Of a stretch of DNA of 64,000 bases, positions 10,210 through 18,015 are shown in pieces (the stretch's first letter is position 1; each line of letters begins with the position of its first letter). This stretch comes from Buttiauxella massiliensis (GTDB lineage Bacteria > Pseudomonadota > Gammaproteobacteria > Enterobacterales > Enterobacteriaceae): the NCBI RefSeq assembly GCF_902500225.1, contig NZ_LR722653.1, positions 87,909 through 151,908 on the forward strand, given 5' to 3'. Under the pieces are notes generated by a model. That model saw only the letters and a program-made list of their open reading frames with translations. It was not told the DNA's origin and made no database searches. Made by a program: the position numbers and the translations under genes.

Positions 10210-10878
10210 ATGGAAAAAACACCTCTGGAATATACACCTGTTGACTTATCTCGTTGGGCAAGGAAGGAGCATTTTGAGGTGTTTCAGTCATTTGCTCAAA
10301 GTACAATTAACCAAACCGTCCTGGTAGATATTACCGTGCTGCTAAAAAATATAAAGGAAGTTGGCTGGAAATTTTACCCAACTATTATTTTCCTCCTTTC
10401 TAAAATCGTAAACAGTCATGCGGAGTTCCGTATGGCCGTAAAGAACAATGAGCTTGTCATATGGAATGACATTCATCCAAGCTACACCATTTTCCATAAT
10501 GAAACGGAGACCTTTTCATCATTATGGAGTCACTACGATGGCAATATTCATCACTTCCAGGACGTTTATTCAGAAGATATTGCACGCTATGGTAATAACC
10601 TTTCTTATTGGCCTAAGGAGGAGTCTCGGGAGAATATATTTTTCGTATCGGCTATTCCTTGGGTAAGTTTTACCAGTTTTAATATCAACGTTGCAAACAT
10701 GCAGAATTTTTTTGCCCCCATGTTCACTCTTGGAAAATACTACGAACAAGATGGAAAAGTACTGTTGCCTCTCGCTGTTCAGGTACATCATTCCGTGTGC
10801 GATGGTTTCCATGTGGCAAGACTGATCAATGAGTTACAAGCGATGAGTGATGACATAGCCACCATCGCAGCAAGCTGA
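10210..10878 (+). CDS. catA: Chloramphenicol acetyltransferase (CatA type)
   Basis: 222 aa, full length for a type A CAT. It uses acetyl-CoA to acetylate chloramphenicol at the 3-hydroxyl and acts as a cytoplasmic trimer. The catalytic His194 lies in the signature [12 protein letters not shown], with the structural Asp198. [42 protein letters not shown] and [13 protein letters not shown] closely parallel CatA1. It is clearly divergent from CatA1 at many positions, so it is likely an intrinsic or anciently acquired chromosomal cat. It is a single gene with its own terminator. No transposase, integron site or other resistance gene is nearby. It is more AT-rich than its housekeeping neighbours. 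Confidence 0.95.
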   Translation: MEKTPLEYTPVDLSRWARKEHFEVFQSFAQSTINQTVLVDITVLLKNIKEVGWKFYPTIIFLLSKIVNSHAEFRMAVKNNELVIWNDIHPSYTIFHNETETFSSLWSHYDGNIHHFQDVYSEDIARYGNNLSYWPKEESRENIFFVSAIPWVSFTSFNINVANMQNFFAPMFTLGKYYEQDGKVLLPLAVQVHHSVCDGFHVARLINELQAMSDDIATIAAS

Positions 10879-10893
10879 GAAACGGAGCTGGCA

Positions 10894-10922
10894 ACAGGAG
10901 TTTGCTACTCCTGTCGTTTTTC
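10894..10922 (+). terminator. Rho-independent terminator of cat
   Basis: ACAGGAGT/ACTCCTGT stem around a five-base loop, followed by a T-rich tail (cgtttttcc), 16 bases after the cat stop codon. Confidence 0.85.
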
Positions 10923-10984
10923 CATTGCGTTTAAGTTGAAGTAGATATTCCGGTGTATGACCAGGCAGAAAGAACATTGTCAAT

Positions 10985-12931
10985 TTAACCGTATCTGATT
11001 TTCCCATCTATATAAGGCTGGGGTTTACCAAACAGATAGCCTTGTATGAAATCACAGCCCAGCACCTGAAGGCTTTCCAGTTGCTCCTGTGTTTCAACAC
11101 CTTCCGCAACGGATTTCATATTGAGGGATTTCGCCATGCCGGTGATAAGCCTGATGATATTAAGGGCATCTTCCTGTGTGGATATAGAATTCACAAAGGA
11201 CTTGTCTATTTTGATTTTATCGAAGGCAAGCTTACTCAGGCGCGAAAGAGAAGAATAACCGGTACCAAAATCATCGATGGAGATTTTCACTCCCAGAGCC
11301 CGCAGCCTGTTAAGCGTATTCATCGGCGTATTACTCTCAGTAAAGAGAGAGGATTCTGTCACTTCCAGTTCAAGACGCTCAGCGGGAAGTCCCGTTTCGT
11401 TCAGAATGGACAACACCATTCCGGCAAAGGTTTTACTGCTTAGCTGGACAGGAGAGACATTGACTGAAATTTTAGTCGGAATCACCCAGGAAGCGGCTTC
11501 CCGGCAGGCCATTTCAAGCACCGATTTCCCCATCTCGTTAATCATTCCTGTTTTTTCAGCCACCGGAATGAAGCTGTCCGGCGACAGTAGGCCCTTCTGA
11601 GGATGTATCCAACGAATAAGGGCTTCATAACTGTAAATTTCCTGGCTGAAAGAATCGACAATAGGCTGATAGTAAACCACGAATTCTTTATTCACTAACG
11701 CCAGTGCCATATCATGCTCAAGGGTTCGGCTTTCTTGCAACTTATCTAACATCCATTGCCGGAAGACTTTTATTTTACCAGCGCCTTCCTTTTTAGCTTC
11801 ATAAAGGGCCAGATCGGCAAATTTATAGAGATAGTCGGAGCGGCGTTCAGTGTCTGAGATGACAATACCGACACTGGTAGTTATATTGATAATCGTATTA
11901 TAAATAGTGTAGGGCTGGCTGATAATATTGCATATATTTTGGGCTTGTGAAACGGCACCGCTCTCCGTCAGGCCACTCGAGAGAAACGCAAACTCGTCCC
12001 CGCCTAAACGATAAAGCGTATCGGAAGCCAGGCCCATCGAAATTAGACGATGTGATATCTGGCGTAATAACATATCACCGACATCATGACCATACGTATC
12101 ATTGACCTCCTTGAATCGGTCTAAATCAAACAACATCACATTCACAGAATTATTGTTTTTTACTGCGTTCTCGATGGTTTCATTTAAATTCCCCCAGAAA
12201 AAATGGCGGTTATTCATCTCTGTGAGAGAGTCATGGTAGACGTCATACTCCAACTTTGCATTCTGGACTTGCAGTTTTTCTTTAGATTCCTGCAGTGCTT
12301 CAGCAAGACTCTTTACCTGAAGATGTGCCTTCAGAATATTTCTGTTTTGATAAAATATCAGCAGACCCAGTATCGCACTCATTATTATTAGCAATACAGA
12401 CGTCGCTGAGTAAATATAGTACAGGGTTTTAATTTTGAGGTTGGCGTCATTAATCGTGTTGATATCTTTGTCTAAAGCGCCGGACGACAGACGACTCATT
12501 TGTGCATCAAGAGTCTGCATTTTTTTCAGGTATGCCTGGAGTTCTGAGCGGTTCATTTTCTCAAGATTAATATCCAGATACTCAAGTGTCTTTTCAAGCT
12601 GTAGAGCCAGTGCATGATGGGCTTTATTACTTTCTATGTAATTCCTCAAATCACCTTCTTTCATTAAATCACTCTGGCTGAGCATAATGTCGAGACGCAT
12701 GCGCACATCATCCAGCGTCATCGTCTCATCAATAGTGTAAAGACCAAGCAACGATTCGAACCGGTAATACTCTGATACCATCTGTGCAGCAGACCACGAA
12801 GCGGCGTAGTGAGTCAGCTTCTGTAACTCTTGTTGCCTTTCATGCACAAGGAAAGAGATATACGCAGTAGATATAAAAAGGAAACAAATGATGCCAGCCA
12901 GAATTCTGTTCATGTTGGTGTTCTGACCCAT
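10985..12931 (-). CDS. Membrane-anchored GGDEF-EAL cyclic-di-GMP signalling protein
   Basis: 648 aa. A transmembrane helix at residues ~10-29 is followed by a periplasmic helical sensor segment (~30-170), a second helix (~171-194), a short coiled coil (~205-230), a GGDEF domain and an EAL domain. The GGDEF signature is intact (RLGGDEFAF, 310-314), but the product-inhibition site expected just upstream (RxxD) reads LASD. The EAL domain keeps EALIRW, ELEVTES, DDFGTGYSS, DKIKIDKSFV and EGVETQ, so phosphodiesterase activity is likely. Which activity dominates cannot be told from sequence. Its ATG overlaps the stop codon of the upstream gene (TAATG), so the two products are translated together. 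The upstream periplasmic protein is a likely partner of the sensor segment. Confidence 0.92.
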   Translation of the reverse strand: MGQNTNMNRILAGIICFLFISTAYISFLVHERQQELQKLTHYAASWSAAQMVSEYYRFESLLGLYTIDETMTLDDVRMRLDIMLSQSDLMKEGDLRNYIESNKAHHALALQLEKTLEYLDINLEKMNRSELQAYLKKMQTLDAQMSRLSSGALDKDINTINDANLKIKTLYYIYSATSVLLIIMSAILGLLIFYQNRNILKAHLQVKSLAEALQESKEKLQVQNAKLEYDVYHDSLTEMNNRHFFWGNLNETIENAVKNNNSVNVMLFDLDRFKEVNDTYGHDVGDMLLRQISHRLISMGLASDTLYRLGGDEFAFLSSGLTESGAVSQAQNICNIISQPYTIYNTIINITTSVGIVISDTERRSDYLYKFADLALYEAKKEGAGKIKVFRQWMLDKLQESRTLEHDMALALVNKEFVVYYQPIVDSFSQEIYSYEALIRWIHPQKGLLSPDSFIPVAEKTGMINEMGKSVLEMACREAASWVIPTKISVNVSPVQLSSKTFAGMVLSILNETGLPAERLELEVTESSLFTESNTPMNTLNRLRALGVKISIDDFGTGYSSLSRLSKLAFDKIKIDKSFVNSISTQEDALNIIRLITGMAKSLNMKSVAEGVETQEQLESLQVLGCDFIQGYLFGKPQPYIDGKIRYG

Positions 12932-13425
12932 TACTCAATATTCATTCTGCTGACCTGCCAGGCTGACCTTGAATAATAAATCTGATTATTCAGCTCAGGG
13001 ATGCTGTCATAGGGGTAAACAACAAACAACGGGCCTTTATCACGGATACGCATATATTCTCCATTGATTTTTAAAGCAAGGATAACGTTGTATTTCTTAA
13101 AATCACTGAGGGGGATTTCTGTGGTGTAGTCATTGAGCGCAGTGACCTTAACAACAGAACCTTTCGCCCCGACATAATCCATAAGCTTTTGTAGTGGGAT
13201 ACCCGTAAAAGTAGTGCGGCCATCATACCAGGGAGAAGTGGTCTTAAAGCTGACCGTACCCAGTTTCTCAAGGCTGGCGAGATCAAAAACGGCTTTACCA
13301 GCTTCATTTGTATTTTCGATATTACCAGACAGCGTTAAAAGGGCTTTACCGGCAGGTCTGGCAAATTCCCCCGCCCAGACCTGTGTGGCGAGCGCAAAGC
13401 TTAACAGCATGACAATTAATCGCAT
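12931..13425 (-). CDS. Periplasmic molybdopterin-oxidoreductase-fold protein lacking the Mo-ligand cysteine
   Basis: 164 aa from the ATG at 13425, which has a GAGGTC Shine-Dalgarno; an upstream in-frame ATG at 13443 lacks one and would disrupt the signal peptide. A Sec signal of 18 residues ends at QVWA. The remainder resembles the sulfite oxidase/YedY molybdopterin-binding fold (FTGIPLQKLMDYVG, VTALNDYTTEIPLSDF, GPLFVVYPYD). The whole protein has no cysteine, so it cannot supply the Cys ligand used by true Mo enzymes of this fold. It is probably a ligand-binding or sensory protein. It is co-transcribed and translationally coupled with the GGDEF-EAL gene, which suggests that it reports a periplasmic signal to it. 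Confidence 0.75.
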   Translation of the reverse strand: MRLIVMLLSFALATQVWAGEFARPAGKALLTLSGNIENTNEAGKAVFDLASLEKLGTVSFKTTSPWYDGRTTFTGIPLQKLMDYVGAKGSVVKVTALNDYTTEIPLSDFKKYNVILALKINGEYMRIRDKGPLFVVYPYDSIPELNNQIYYSRSAWQVSRMNIE

Positions 13426-14052
13426 TCTGACCTCATATATCAACCGGATGTTAAAGAATTATAATTTAGTTATTGTGCTATTTATATATGCTCCTGGACT
13501 ATTGTTAATGCAATCATTTCACCAATATTTTAATTGATTAAAATCAATTAGTTAAAAAACACTTTCTTTTTATATTGATTAAGCAATGTCGATTCATTTA
13601 TTTGATATACATAAGACAGCGTTACGCTTGTGCGAAAAACAACCAATTATTTGCTCAGCGCAAATAAACACACAGCAATATAAAGGTTTATTTGTTTGTA
13701 AGTAGGCAGGAATTTCACGTATGCAATGTCCACTCCTGGCACATAATAGGCCGTCAGCGTATGCCAAATACAAAAGCCTGCTCAGAGTTACCCAAGTAAG
13801 CTTTCTTAGGTTTATGGCAACATTTATGTCAGTCGCCAGAAAAACACTTCACTCCATACAATTCCCTCAAACTTAAACACGGATAAGCTGGATACACGCT
13901 TTTGCGCTATAGCACCTGAAAAGACCTAAATTTAACAATCCCTATCCACCATTCAATCTCGAAGCGCGGGTTATTTCCCGTCGCTTCGACATCGCCTTTT
14001 ACCCATAAACGCCCAAAATACCCATACATTCTGTAAAGAATTGCATATCCTT
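13426..14052. other. AT-rich intergenic region between the c-di-GMP operon and cueP
   Basis: About 630 bases without a credible gene. It contains the FNR-type site at 13534-13547, which serves the minus-strand operon, and leads into the CueR-type promoter of cueP at 14053. No other recognisable structure was seen. Confidence 0.5.
13534..13547. promoter_or_regulatory. Perfect FNR box upstream of the molybdopterin-fold/GGDEF-EAL operon
   Basis: TTGATTAAAATCAA matches the FNR consensus TTGAT-N4-ATCAA at every defined position. It is centred about 115 bases upstream of the start codon of the signal-peptide protein. That distance is compatible with an FNR-controlled promoter with a moderately long leader. 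FNR activates or represses genes when oxygen is absent. No clear -10 box could be fixed. Confidence 0.6.
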
Positions 14053-14083
14053 TTGACCCTCCCCTTAGGGGAAGGTCTAGAGT
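14053..14083 (+). promoter_or_regulatory. CueR-type copper-responsive promoter of cueP
   Basis: -35 TTGACC (14053-14058) and -10 TAGAGT (14078-14083) are separated by 19 bases, the long spacer typical of MerR-family promoters. The spacer holds a near-perfect dyad, GACCCTCCCC / GGGGAAGGTC, very like the E. coli copA and Salmonella cueP CueR operators (CCTTCC...GGAAGG). CueR untwists such promoters when bound to Cu(I). Confidence 0.85.
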
Positions 14084-14122
14084 CGAGCACAACTCAACTC
14101 TCTCTTTAGACAGGAATTATAG

Positions 14123-14665
14123 ATGAAACAAAAACTGCTTTTCGCGTTACTGGCACTGAGCATCAGTGGCACGGCAATTGCTGCGCAATCAGATGCAGAG
14201 TTTCTCGCAGCACACGGTCTGTCGGGTAAAACCACCGAGCAAATGGTGGAAGCGATCGACGGTTCAACCCAGGCTCGACCGTTGCCGTATAACGCAGGTA
14301 TCACCAGCACCGAACTGAAGTTGTCTGACGGCACGCAGCAGTTCAGCTATCCGCTCGGCGATAAGTTCTATTTATCTTTCGCACCTTACGTGACGCAAAC
14401 CCACCCGTGCTTTAACCACAGTCTTTCTGGCTGCCGTGGCGAGCTTGCAAATACGCCATTTGATGTGAAAGTGACGGACAAAAGCGGCAAAGTCGTATTG
14501 CAGAAAAGTATGACCAGCCACGCCAACGGGTTTGTTGGCGTCTGGTTGCCACGTGATATTGAAGGCACGATTGAAGTAAGTTACAAGGGGAAAACGGCCA
14601 CTGCACCAATTGCGACGCACAAAGAGAGCCAGACCTGTTTAACCACGCTGCAATTGCAGGGTTAA
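14123..14665 (+). CDS. cueP: CueP, periplasmic copper-binding protein
   Basis: 180 aa with a Sec signal of about 20 residues (cleavage after AIA). It contains three cysteines at 96, 104 and 172 (THPCFNH, SGCRGE, QTCLTT), the same numbers as the three copper-binding cysteines of Salmonella CueP. The segments WLPRDIEGTIEVSYKGKT and CLTTLQL are conserved. CueP binds copper in the periplasm, contributes to copper tolerance and can supply copper to superoxide dismutase. Expression in Salmonella depends on CueR, and a CueR-type promoter lies directly upstream here. Single-gene transcription unit ending at an inverted repeat. Confidence 0.93.
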   Translation: MKQKLLFALLALSISGTAIAAQSDAEFLAAHGLSGKTTEQMVEAIDGSTQARPLPYNAGITSTELKLSDGTQQFSYPLGDKFYLSFAPYVTQTHPCFNHSLSGCRGELANTPFDVKVTDKSGKVVLQKSMTSHANGFVGVWLPRDIEGTIEVSYKGKTATAPIATHKESQTCLTTLQLQG

Positions 14666-14673
14666 ACGTTGTC

Positions 14674-14704
14674 ATGTCGGGTGAGGCTAACGTTCACCCG
14701 ACAT
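14674..14704. terminator. Inverted repeat between cueP and the deaminase operon
   Basis: ATGTCGGGTGA (14674-14684) and TCACCCGACAT (14694-14704) form an 11-bp stem around a 9-base loop between two convergent genes. There is no long T run, so it may be a bidirectional stop or an RNA-stabilising stem. Confidence 0.5.
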
Positions 14705-14712
14705 TCAACCCT

Positions 14713-15213
14713 CTACCGCCCCGCCCAAAATGCCTGCTGCATCGCCCTTGTCTCTTCGATAATTTCTTCCACCGGGCCAATTAACTCCACTGGTTTCTGG
14801 CAATGCTCGAAAACGTATTTCGACGACACACTCATGGTCGGGTTTTCTTCATGGTTGCCGGTCGCTTCCAATAGTTGACTCTCATACATGCCAAAAACGA
14901 CTCGCCCAATATTTGCCCAGTACGCCGTACCCGCGCACATGCAGCAAGGTTCGACGGCGGTAAAGAGCGTGCATTGCCATAAATATTCGGCGGTGTAGTT
15001 AGTCGCCGCAATTCGCGCAAGGGTTGATTCCGCGTGATTAACCGTGTCGATATTGCACTGCTCAAGCAATACTGTTTCGTTATCCGGTGCGACTAACAGC
15101 GCACCAAAAGGATGATGCCCAAGTGCAATCGCCCTGTGTGCCACCTCATTTGAGCGGCGCAAGTGGCGTAAAATTTGCTCTTTATTTGGCGTAGGCCCAC
15201 GTTTTAAAGACAT
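14713..15213 (-). CDS. Cytidine/deoxycytidylate-deaminase-fold nucleobase deaminase
   Basis: 166 aa. The zinc motif is complete: HAE (VNHAESTLA) supplies the His ligand and the catalytic Glu, and PCCMCAG supplies the two Cys ligands. This is the fold of guanine, cytosine and tRNA-adenosine deaminases. The FGALLV and ANIGRVVFG segments resemble free-base deaminases more than TadA, which is encoded elsewhere. It is the last gene of an operon with a NMT1/ThiY-type ABC importer (12 bases after the permease gene). It therefore probably deaminates the imported compound, a pyrimidine, purine or related N-heterocycle. The substrate is not known. Confidence 0.85.
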   Translation of the reverse strand: MSLKRGPTPNKEQILRHLRRSNEVAHRAIALGHHPFGALLVAPDNETVLLEQCNIDTVNHAESTLARIAATNYTAEYLWQCTLFTAVEPCCMCAGTAYWANIGRVVFGMYESQLLEATGNHEENPTMSVSSKYVFEHCQKPVELIGPVEEIIEETRAMQQAFWAGR

Positions 15214-15225
15214 CTGTTTCCTTCC

Positions 15226-15984
15226 TTATTTTGCGTCGAGGCTCCACGGGAACAACCGTTTTTGCATCCAGCTCACCAGCCCGTACAACGTCAGGCTGCA
15301 CACCACCAGCAAGAACAAGCTGGCGAAAGCCAATGGGATTTTGAACGATGAGGTGCTGAATAAAATCAGATAACCCAGGCCTTGATCGGCTGCGACAAAC
15401 TCCGCAACTACCGCGCCGATAATCGACAGCGTAATCGCCACTTTTAGTGCACTGAAGATATAAGGCACCGCATACGGCATACGAATCTGCCAATATTCGC
15501 GGTTGCGTGGTGCACGTAATGTTTTAGACAGTTCAAGCAATTCAGACGGCACAGAATTCATGCCGGTCGCCGTGGAAATCACCAGCGGGAAGAAAGAGAT
15601 CAAAGTGGTGATCACCACTCGCGGCAACATGCCGGAACCCAGTGTTACGACAATAATTGGCGCAATTGCCACAACCGGTGTGGACTGAATGACAATCAAC
15701 CATGGCAGCACCAGGCGGGCGAGCAATTTAGAGCTGACAATCGCAATGGCCAGCGGCAACGCAATAACAATCGCCAGTAGAAAACCACTTAACGCCACGC
15801 TTAATGTTGCAAGGATATGAGTCGCCCAGCGCCCGGCATCCAACGTGCTTACTGAAGCGAAAATGGCCGATGGCGAAGGTAGAATAAACACCGGGATGGC
15901 GAATAATTTACACGCCCCTTCCCACAGCAAAACCGCCACCACCAGCGCCAGCAGCGCAATGTACTTTTCCAGAAACGCTTTCAT
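15226..15984 (-). CDS. ABC transporter permease (SsuC/ThiX family)
   Basis: 252 aa with about six membrane helices and the BPD_transp_1 coupling motif (LSKTLRAPRNREYWQIRMPYA). The C-terminal GLGYLILFSTSSF is typical of the nitrate/sulfonate/thiamine-precursor group. Its start overlaps the ATPase stop by four bases. The C-terminus is followed by the deaminase gene after 12 bases. Together with the adjacent ATPase and binding protein it forms a complete importer in the inner membrane. Confidence 0.9.
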   Translation of the reverse strand: MKAFLEKYIALLALVVAVLLWEGACKLFAIPVFILPSPSAIFASVSTLDAGRWATHILATLSVALSGFLLAIVIALPLAIAIVSSKLLARLVLPWLIVIQSTPVVAIAPIIVVTLGSGMLPRVVITTLISFFPLVISTATGMNSVPSELLELSKTLRAPRNREYWQIRMPYAVPYIFSALKVAITLSIIGAVVAEFVAADQGLGYLILFSTSSFKIPLAFASLFLLVVCSLTLYGLVSWMQKRLFPWSLDAK

Positions 15985-16760
15985 GCAGGCTCCTTGCGGC
16001 GGCTAAACACTTTGTGGCGAATATCTGCGGTTAACTCATGGAATAGCGGGTGATTGAGTGTTTCCTCATCTCTTGGGCGTGCCAGCGGGACATCAATAAT
16101 TTCACTTACTCGCCCAGGGCGCGCGCTCATCACCACGATGCGGTCAGAAAGTAGCAACGCCTCCTGAATTGAGTGGGTAACAAACAGCACTGTTTTTGGG
16201 CGTTCATTCCAGATACGCATCAACTCAAAACTCATTTCATCTCGCGTCAGGGAATCAAGAGCGGAAAACGGTTCGTCCATCAGCAAAATATCCGGGTCAT
16301 GCAGCAAAGAGCGAGCAATGGAAACACGCTGCTGCATACCGCCTGAAAGTTCCGCCGGTCGCTTATTGGCAAACTGCGTCAGCCCTGTCATTTCCAGCAA
16401 TTCATGCCCACGCGCGATATCTTTAGCATCCACGCGGCCATATTTATGTTTCATCGGAAACGTGATGTTATCGAGCACGGTGAGCCACGGCAGCAGCGTC
16501 GGTTTCTGGAACACAAACCCCATTTCATCGCGTGGTTCGGTCACTGGTTTGCCATACACCGAAATGGTGCCACTGCTCGGTTTCAAAAGCCCGGCAATCA
16601 AACGCAAAATGGTCGATTTCCCGCAGCCTGATGGGCCAATAAATGAGACGAATTCATGGCGGCGCAGCGTCAGATTCGCCTCATCAAGTGCCGTAACTCT
16701 GGTGCCATCAGCAGATATAAATGTCTGATTAACATGACTAAGCTCTATAACAGGCTGCAT
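15981..16760 (-). CDS. ABC transporter ATP-binding protein (SsuB/ThiZ family)
   Basis: 259 aa with Walker A GPSGCGKST, Q-loop FVFQKPTLLPW, signature LSGGMQQRVSIARSLL, Walker B ILLMDEPFSALD and the switch His in VTHSIQEALLLSD. It powers the import of the substrate captured by the neighbouring binding protein. It starts 9 bases after the binding-protein stop and overlaps the permease start. Confidence 0.93.
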   Translation of the reverse strand: MQPVIELSHVNQTFISADGTRVTALDEANLTLRRHEFVSFIGPSGCGKSTILRLIAGLLKPSSGTISVYGKPVTEPRDEMGFVFQKPTLLPWLTVLDNITFPMKHKYGRVDAKDIARGHELLEMTGLTQFANKRPAELSGGMQQRVSIARSLLHDPDILLMDEPFSALDSLTRDEMSFELMRIWNERPKTVLFVTHSIQEALLLSDRIVVMSARPGRVSEIIDVPLARPRDEETLNHPLFHELTADIRHKVFSRRKEPA

Positions 16761-16769
16761 GACATTCCC

Positions 16770-17756
16770 TTATTTAGCGAGAAAACTACGGTCAACCAGG
16801 GTTTCCGGGTTTACTTTATCGGTCGGATATTTCATTGATTTCGCCACCCACTCCCAGGTGTGTTTCAGAAGCGTCGGGTCGAATTGGCCTAGGCCATCGC
16901 GCTGGCTAATTTCATTGTTAATCAGCGGTTTTGTAACGTTGAAATCAGCTTCCAGCATCACGACATCGGCTTCAGGCACCATCGCTTTTTGGTCAGCGGC
17001 GGCTTTGTCCGGGTGCGTCAGGCTAAATTCGATAGACTTTTTGGAAGCTCGGACGAAACGCGCTACAACATCCGGCTTTTCTTTGATGAGCTTATCGGAG
17101 GCAAAGAACGACAGGCCGTAGCCATCAAGGCCGTAATCGGTCCAGGCCAGTTCAAGCGGTTTTTTACCTACCTGAGTCAGCGTCGCTTCAATGCTCGGGC
17201 GATTAGTTGACCACACTACCACGCCATCAACACGCCCCTGTGCCAGCATTGGCACCAGCGTGCCTGGGTCAGCTTTGATCTGTTTTACGCTATCGGGATC
17301 AACACCATTGTTTTCCAGCATGATGGGAAGCAACGCATTAGAGGCAGAGAACGTCGGGATACCAAGCGTTTTGCCTTTCAGGCTTTTCATATCGGTCACG
17401 CCGCTTCCCTGCCACGAGTAAATCGCATCAGGCTGTTTTGAGTAAATGCTCATGATGGCTTTCACTGGAATGCCACCTTCAGCTTGCGCCATCATTAAAG
17501 AAGCAATGCCGCCAGTGCCCACATCAGCTGCACCTGAAGCAATTTTCGTCAGCGTGTCGCTGCTGCCACGGCCAGGTAAAATGGTGACATCCAGCCCTTC
17601 TGCTGCGTAAAAACCTTCTTGAACACCGACAAAAACGAATGCTTTATCACCGCCATTTGGCATCCAGTCGAGTTGCAGTTTTAACTTATCCAGTGCGGCT
17701 GCATGCGCACTTGCCAGTACCAGGGCTACAGCGGTTGTAAGTCGAATGACGCGCAT
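16770..17756 (-). CDS. ABC transporter substrate-binding protein (NMT1/ThiY-SsuA family)
   Basis: 328 aa; Sec signal of about 21 residues (cleavage near AHAAA) after an AGGAGA Shine-Dalgarno. The mature start KLKLQLDWMPNGGDKAFVFV and GFYAAEGLDVTILPG are the N-terminal family signature. GAADVGTGGIASLMMAQAEG and LKGKTLGIPTFSASN follow as usual. Family members bind sulfonates, nitrate, riboflavin or thiamine pyrimidine precursors. A deaminase in the same operon favours an amino-substituted heterocycle, but this is inference. First gene of the four-gene operon. Confidence 0.9.
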   Translation of the reverse strand: MRVIRLTTAVALVLASAHAAALDKLKLQLDWMPNGGDKAFVFVGVQEGFYAAEGLDVTILPGRGSSDTLTKIASGAADVGTGGIASLMMAQAEGGIPVKAIMSIYSKQPDAIYSWQGSGVTDMKSLKGKTLGIPTFSASNALLPIMLENNGVDPDSVKQIKADPGTLVPMLAQGRVDGVVVWSTNRPSIEATLTQVGKKPLELAWTDYGLDGYGLSFFASDKLIKEKPDVVARFVRASKKSIEFSLTHPDKAAADQKAMVPEADVVMLEADFNVTKPLINNEISQRDGLGQFDPTLLKHTWEWVAKSMKYPTDKVNPETLVDRSFLAK

Positions 17757-17798
17757 GCTTATCTCCTAAGAAGGGGCTGAAACTGCCAAATGGGCATA

Positions 17799-17837
17799 TG
17801 TGAAACTTTTGTCACAACGGTTAGAAACTTTTGTTTC
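17799..17837. promoter_or_regulatory. Paired palindromes upstream of the ABC importer/deaminase operon
   Basis: TGTGA-N8-TCACA (17799-17816) and GAAAC-TTTT-GTTTC (17824-17837) share the 11-base core GAAACTTTTGT, spaced 22 bases start to start, i.e. two DNA turns. They lie 43-81 bases upstream of the binding-protein start codon. This arrangement is typical of two operator sites for a dimeric repressor. The N8 spacing rules out a standard CRP site. Confidence 0.5.
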
Positions 17838-18015
17838 AAACATACGAGTGGTAGGGTCAAAAGTTAAAATATGAAAATCTTATAACCTGCTAAAAAGCAG
17901 CCATTTACACAGGAATATTGTTGGTATTCTTTATTCTCAGCTGCTTCGGGTATACCGTGTTGGGCATCAGAAACAATTAGGCTGGAATACCCGGCCCAAC
18001 GAATGAGGATCCACC

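Noticed and set aside
13907..14092. Small minus-strand frame upstream of cueP
   Set aside because: Overlaps the cueP promoter dyad, lacks a Shine-Dalgarno and resembles no protein.
16318..16728. Plus-strand frame of 136 codons opposite the ABC ATPase gene
   Set aside because: Shadow of a gene with complete Walker motifs on the other strand.
17799..17816. CRP site before the importer operon
   Set aside because: TGTGA and TCACA are 8 bases apart rather than 6, so it does not fit the CRP dimer.
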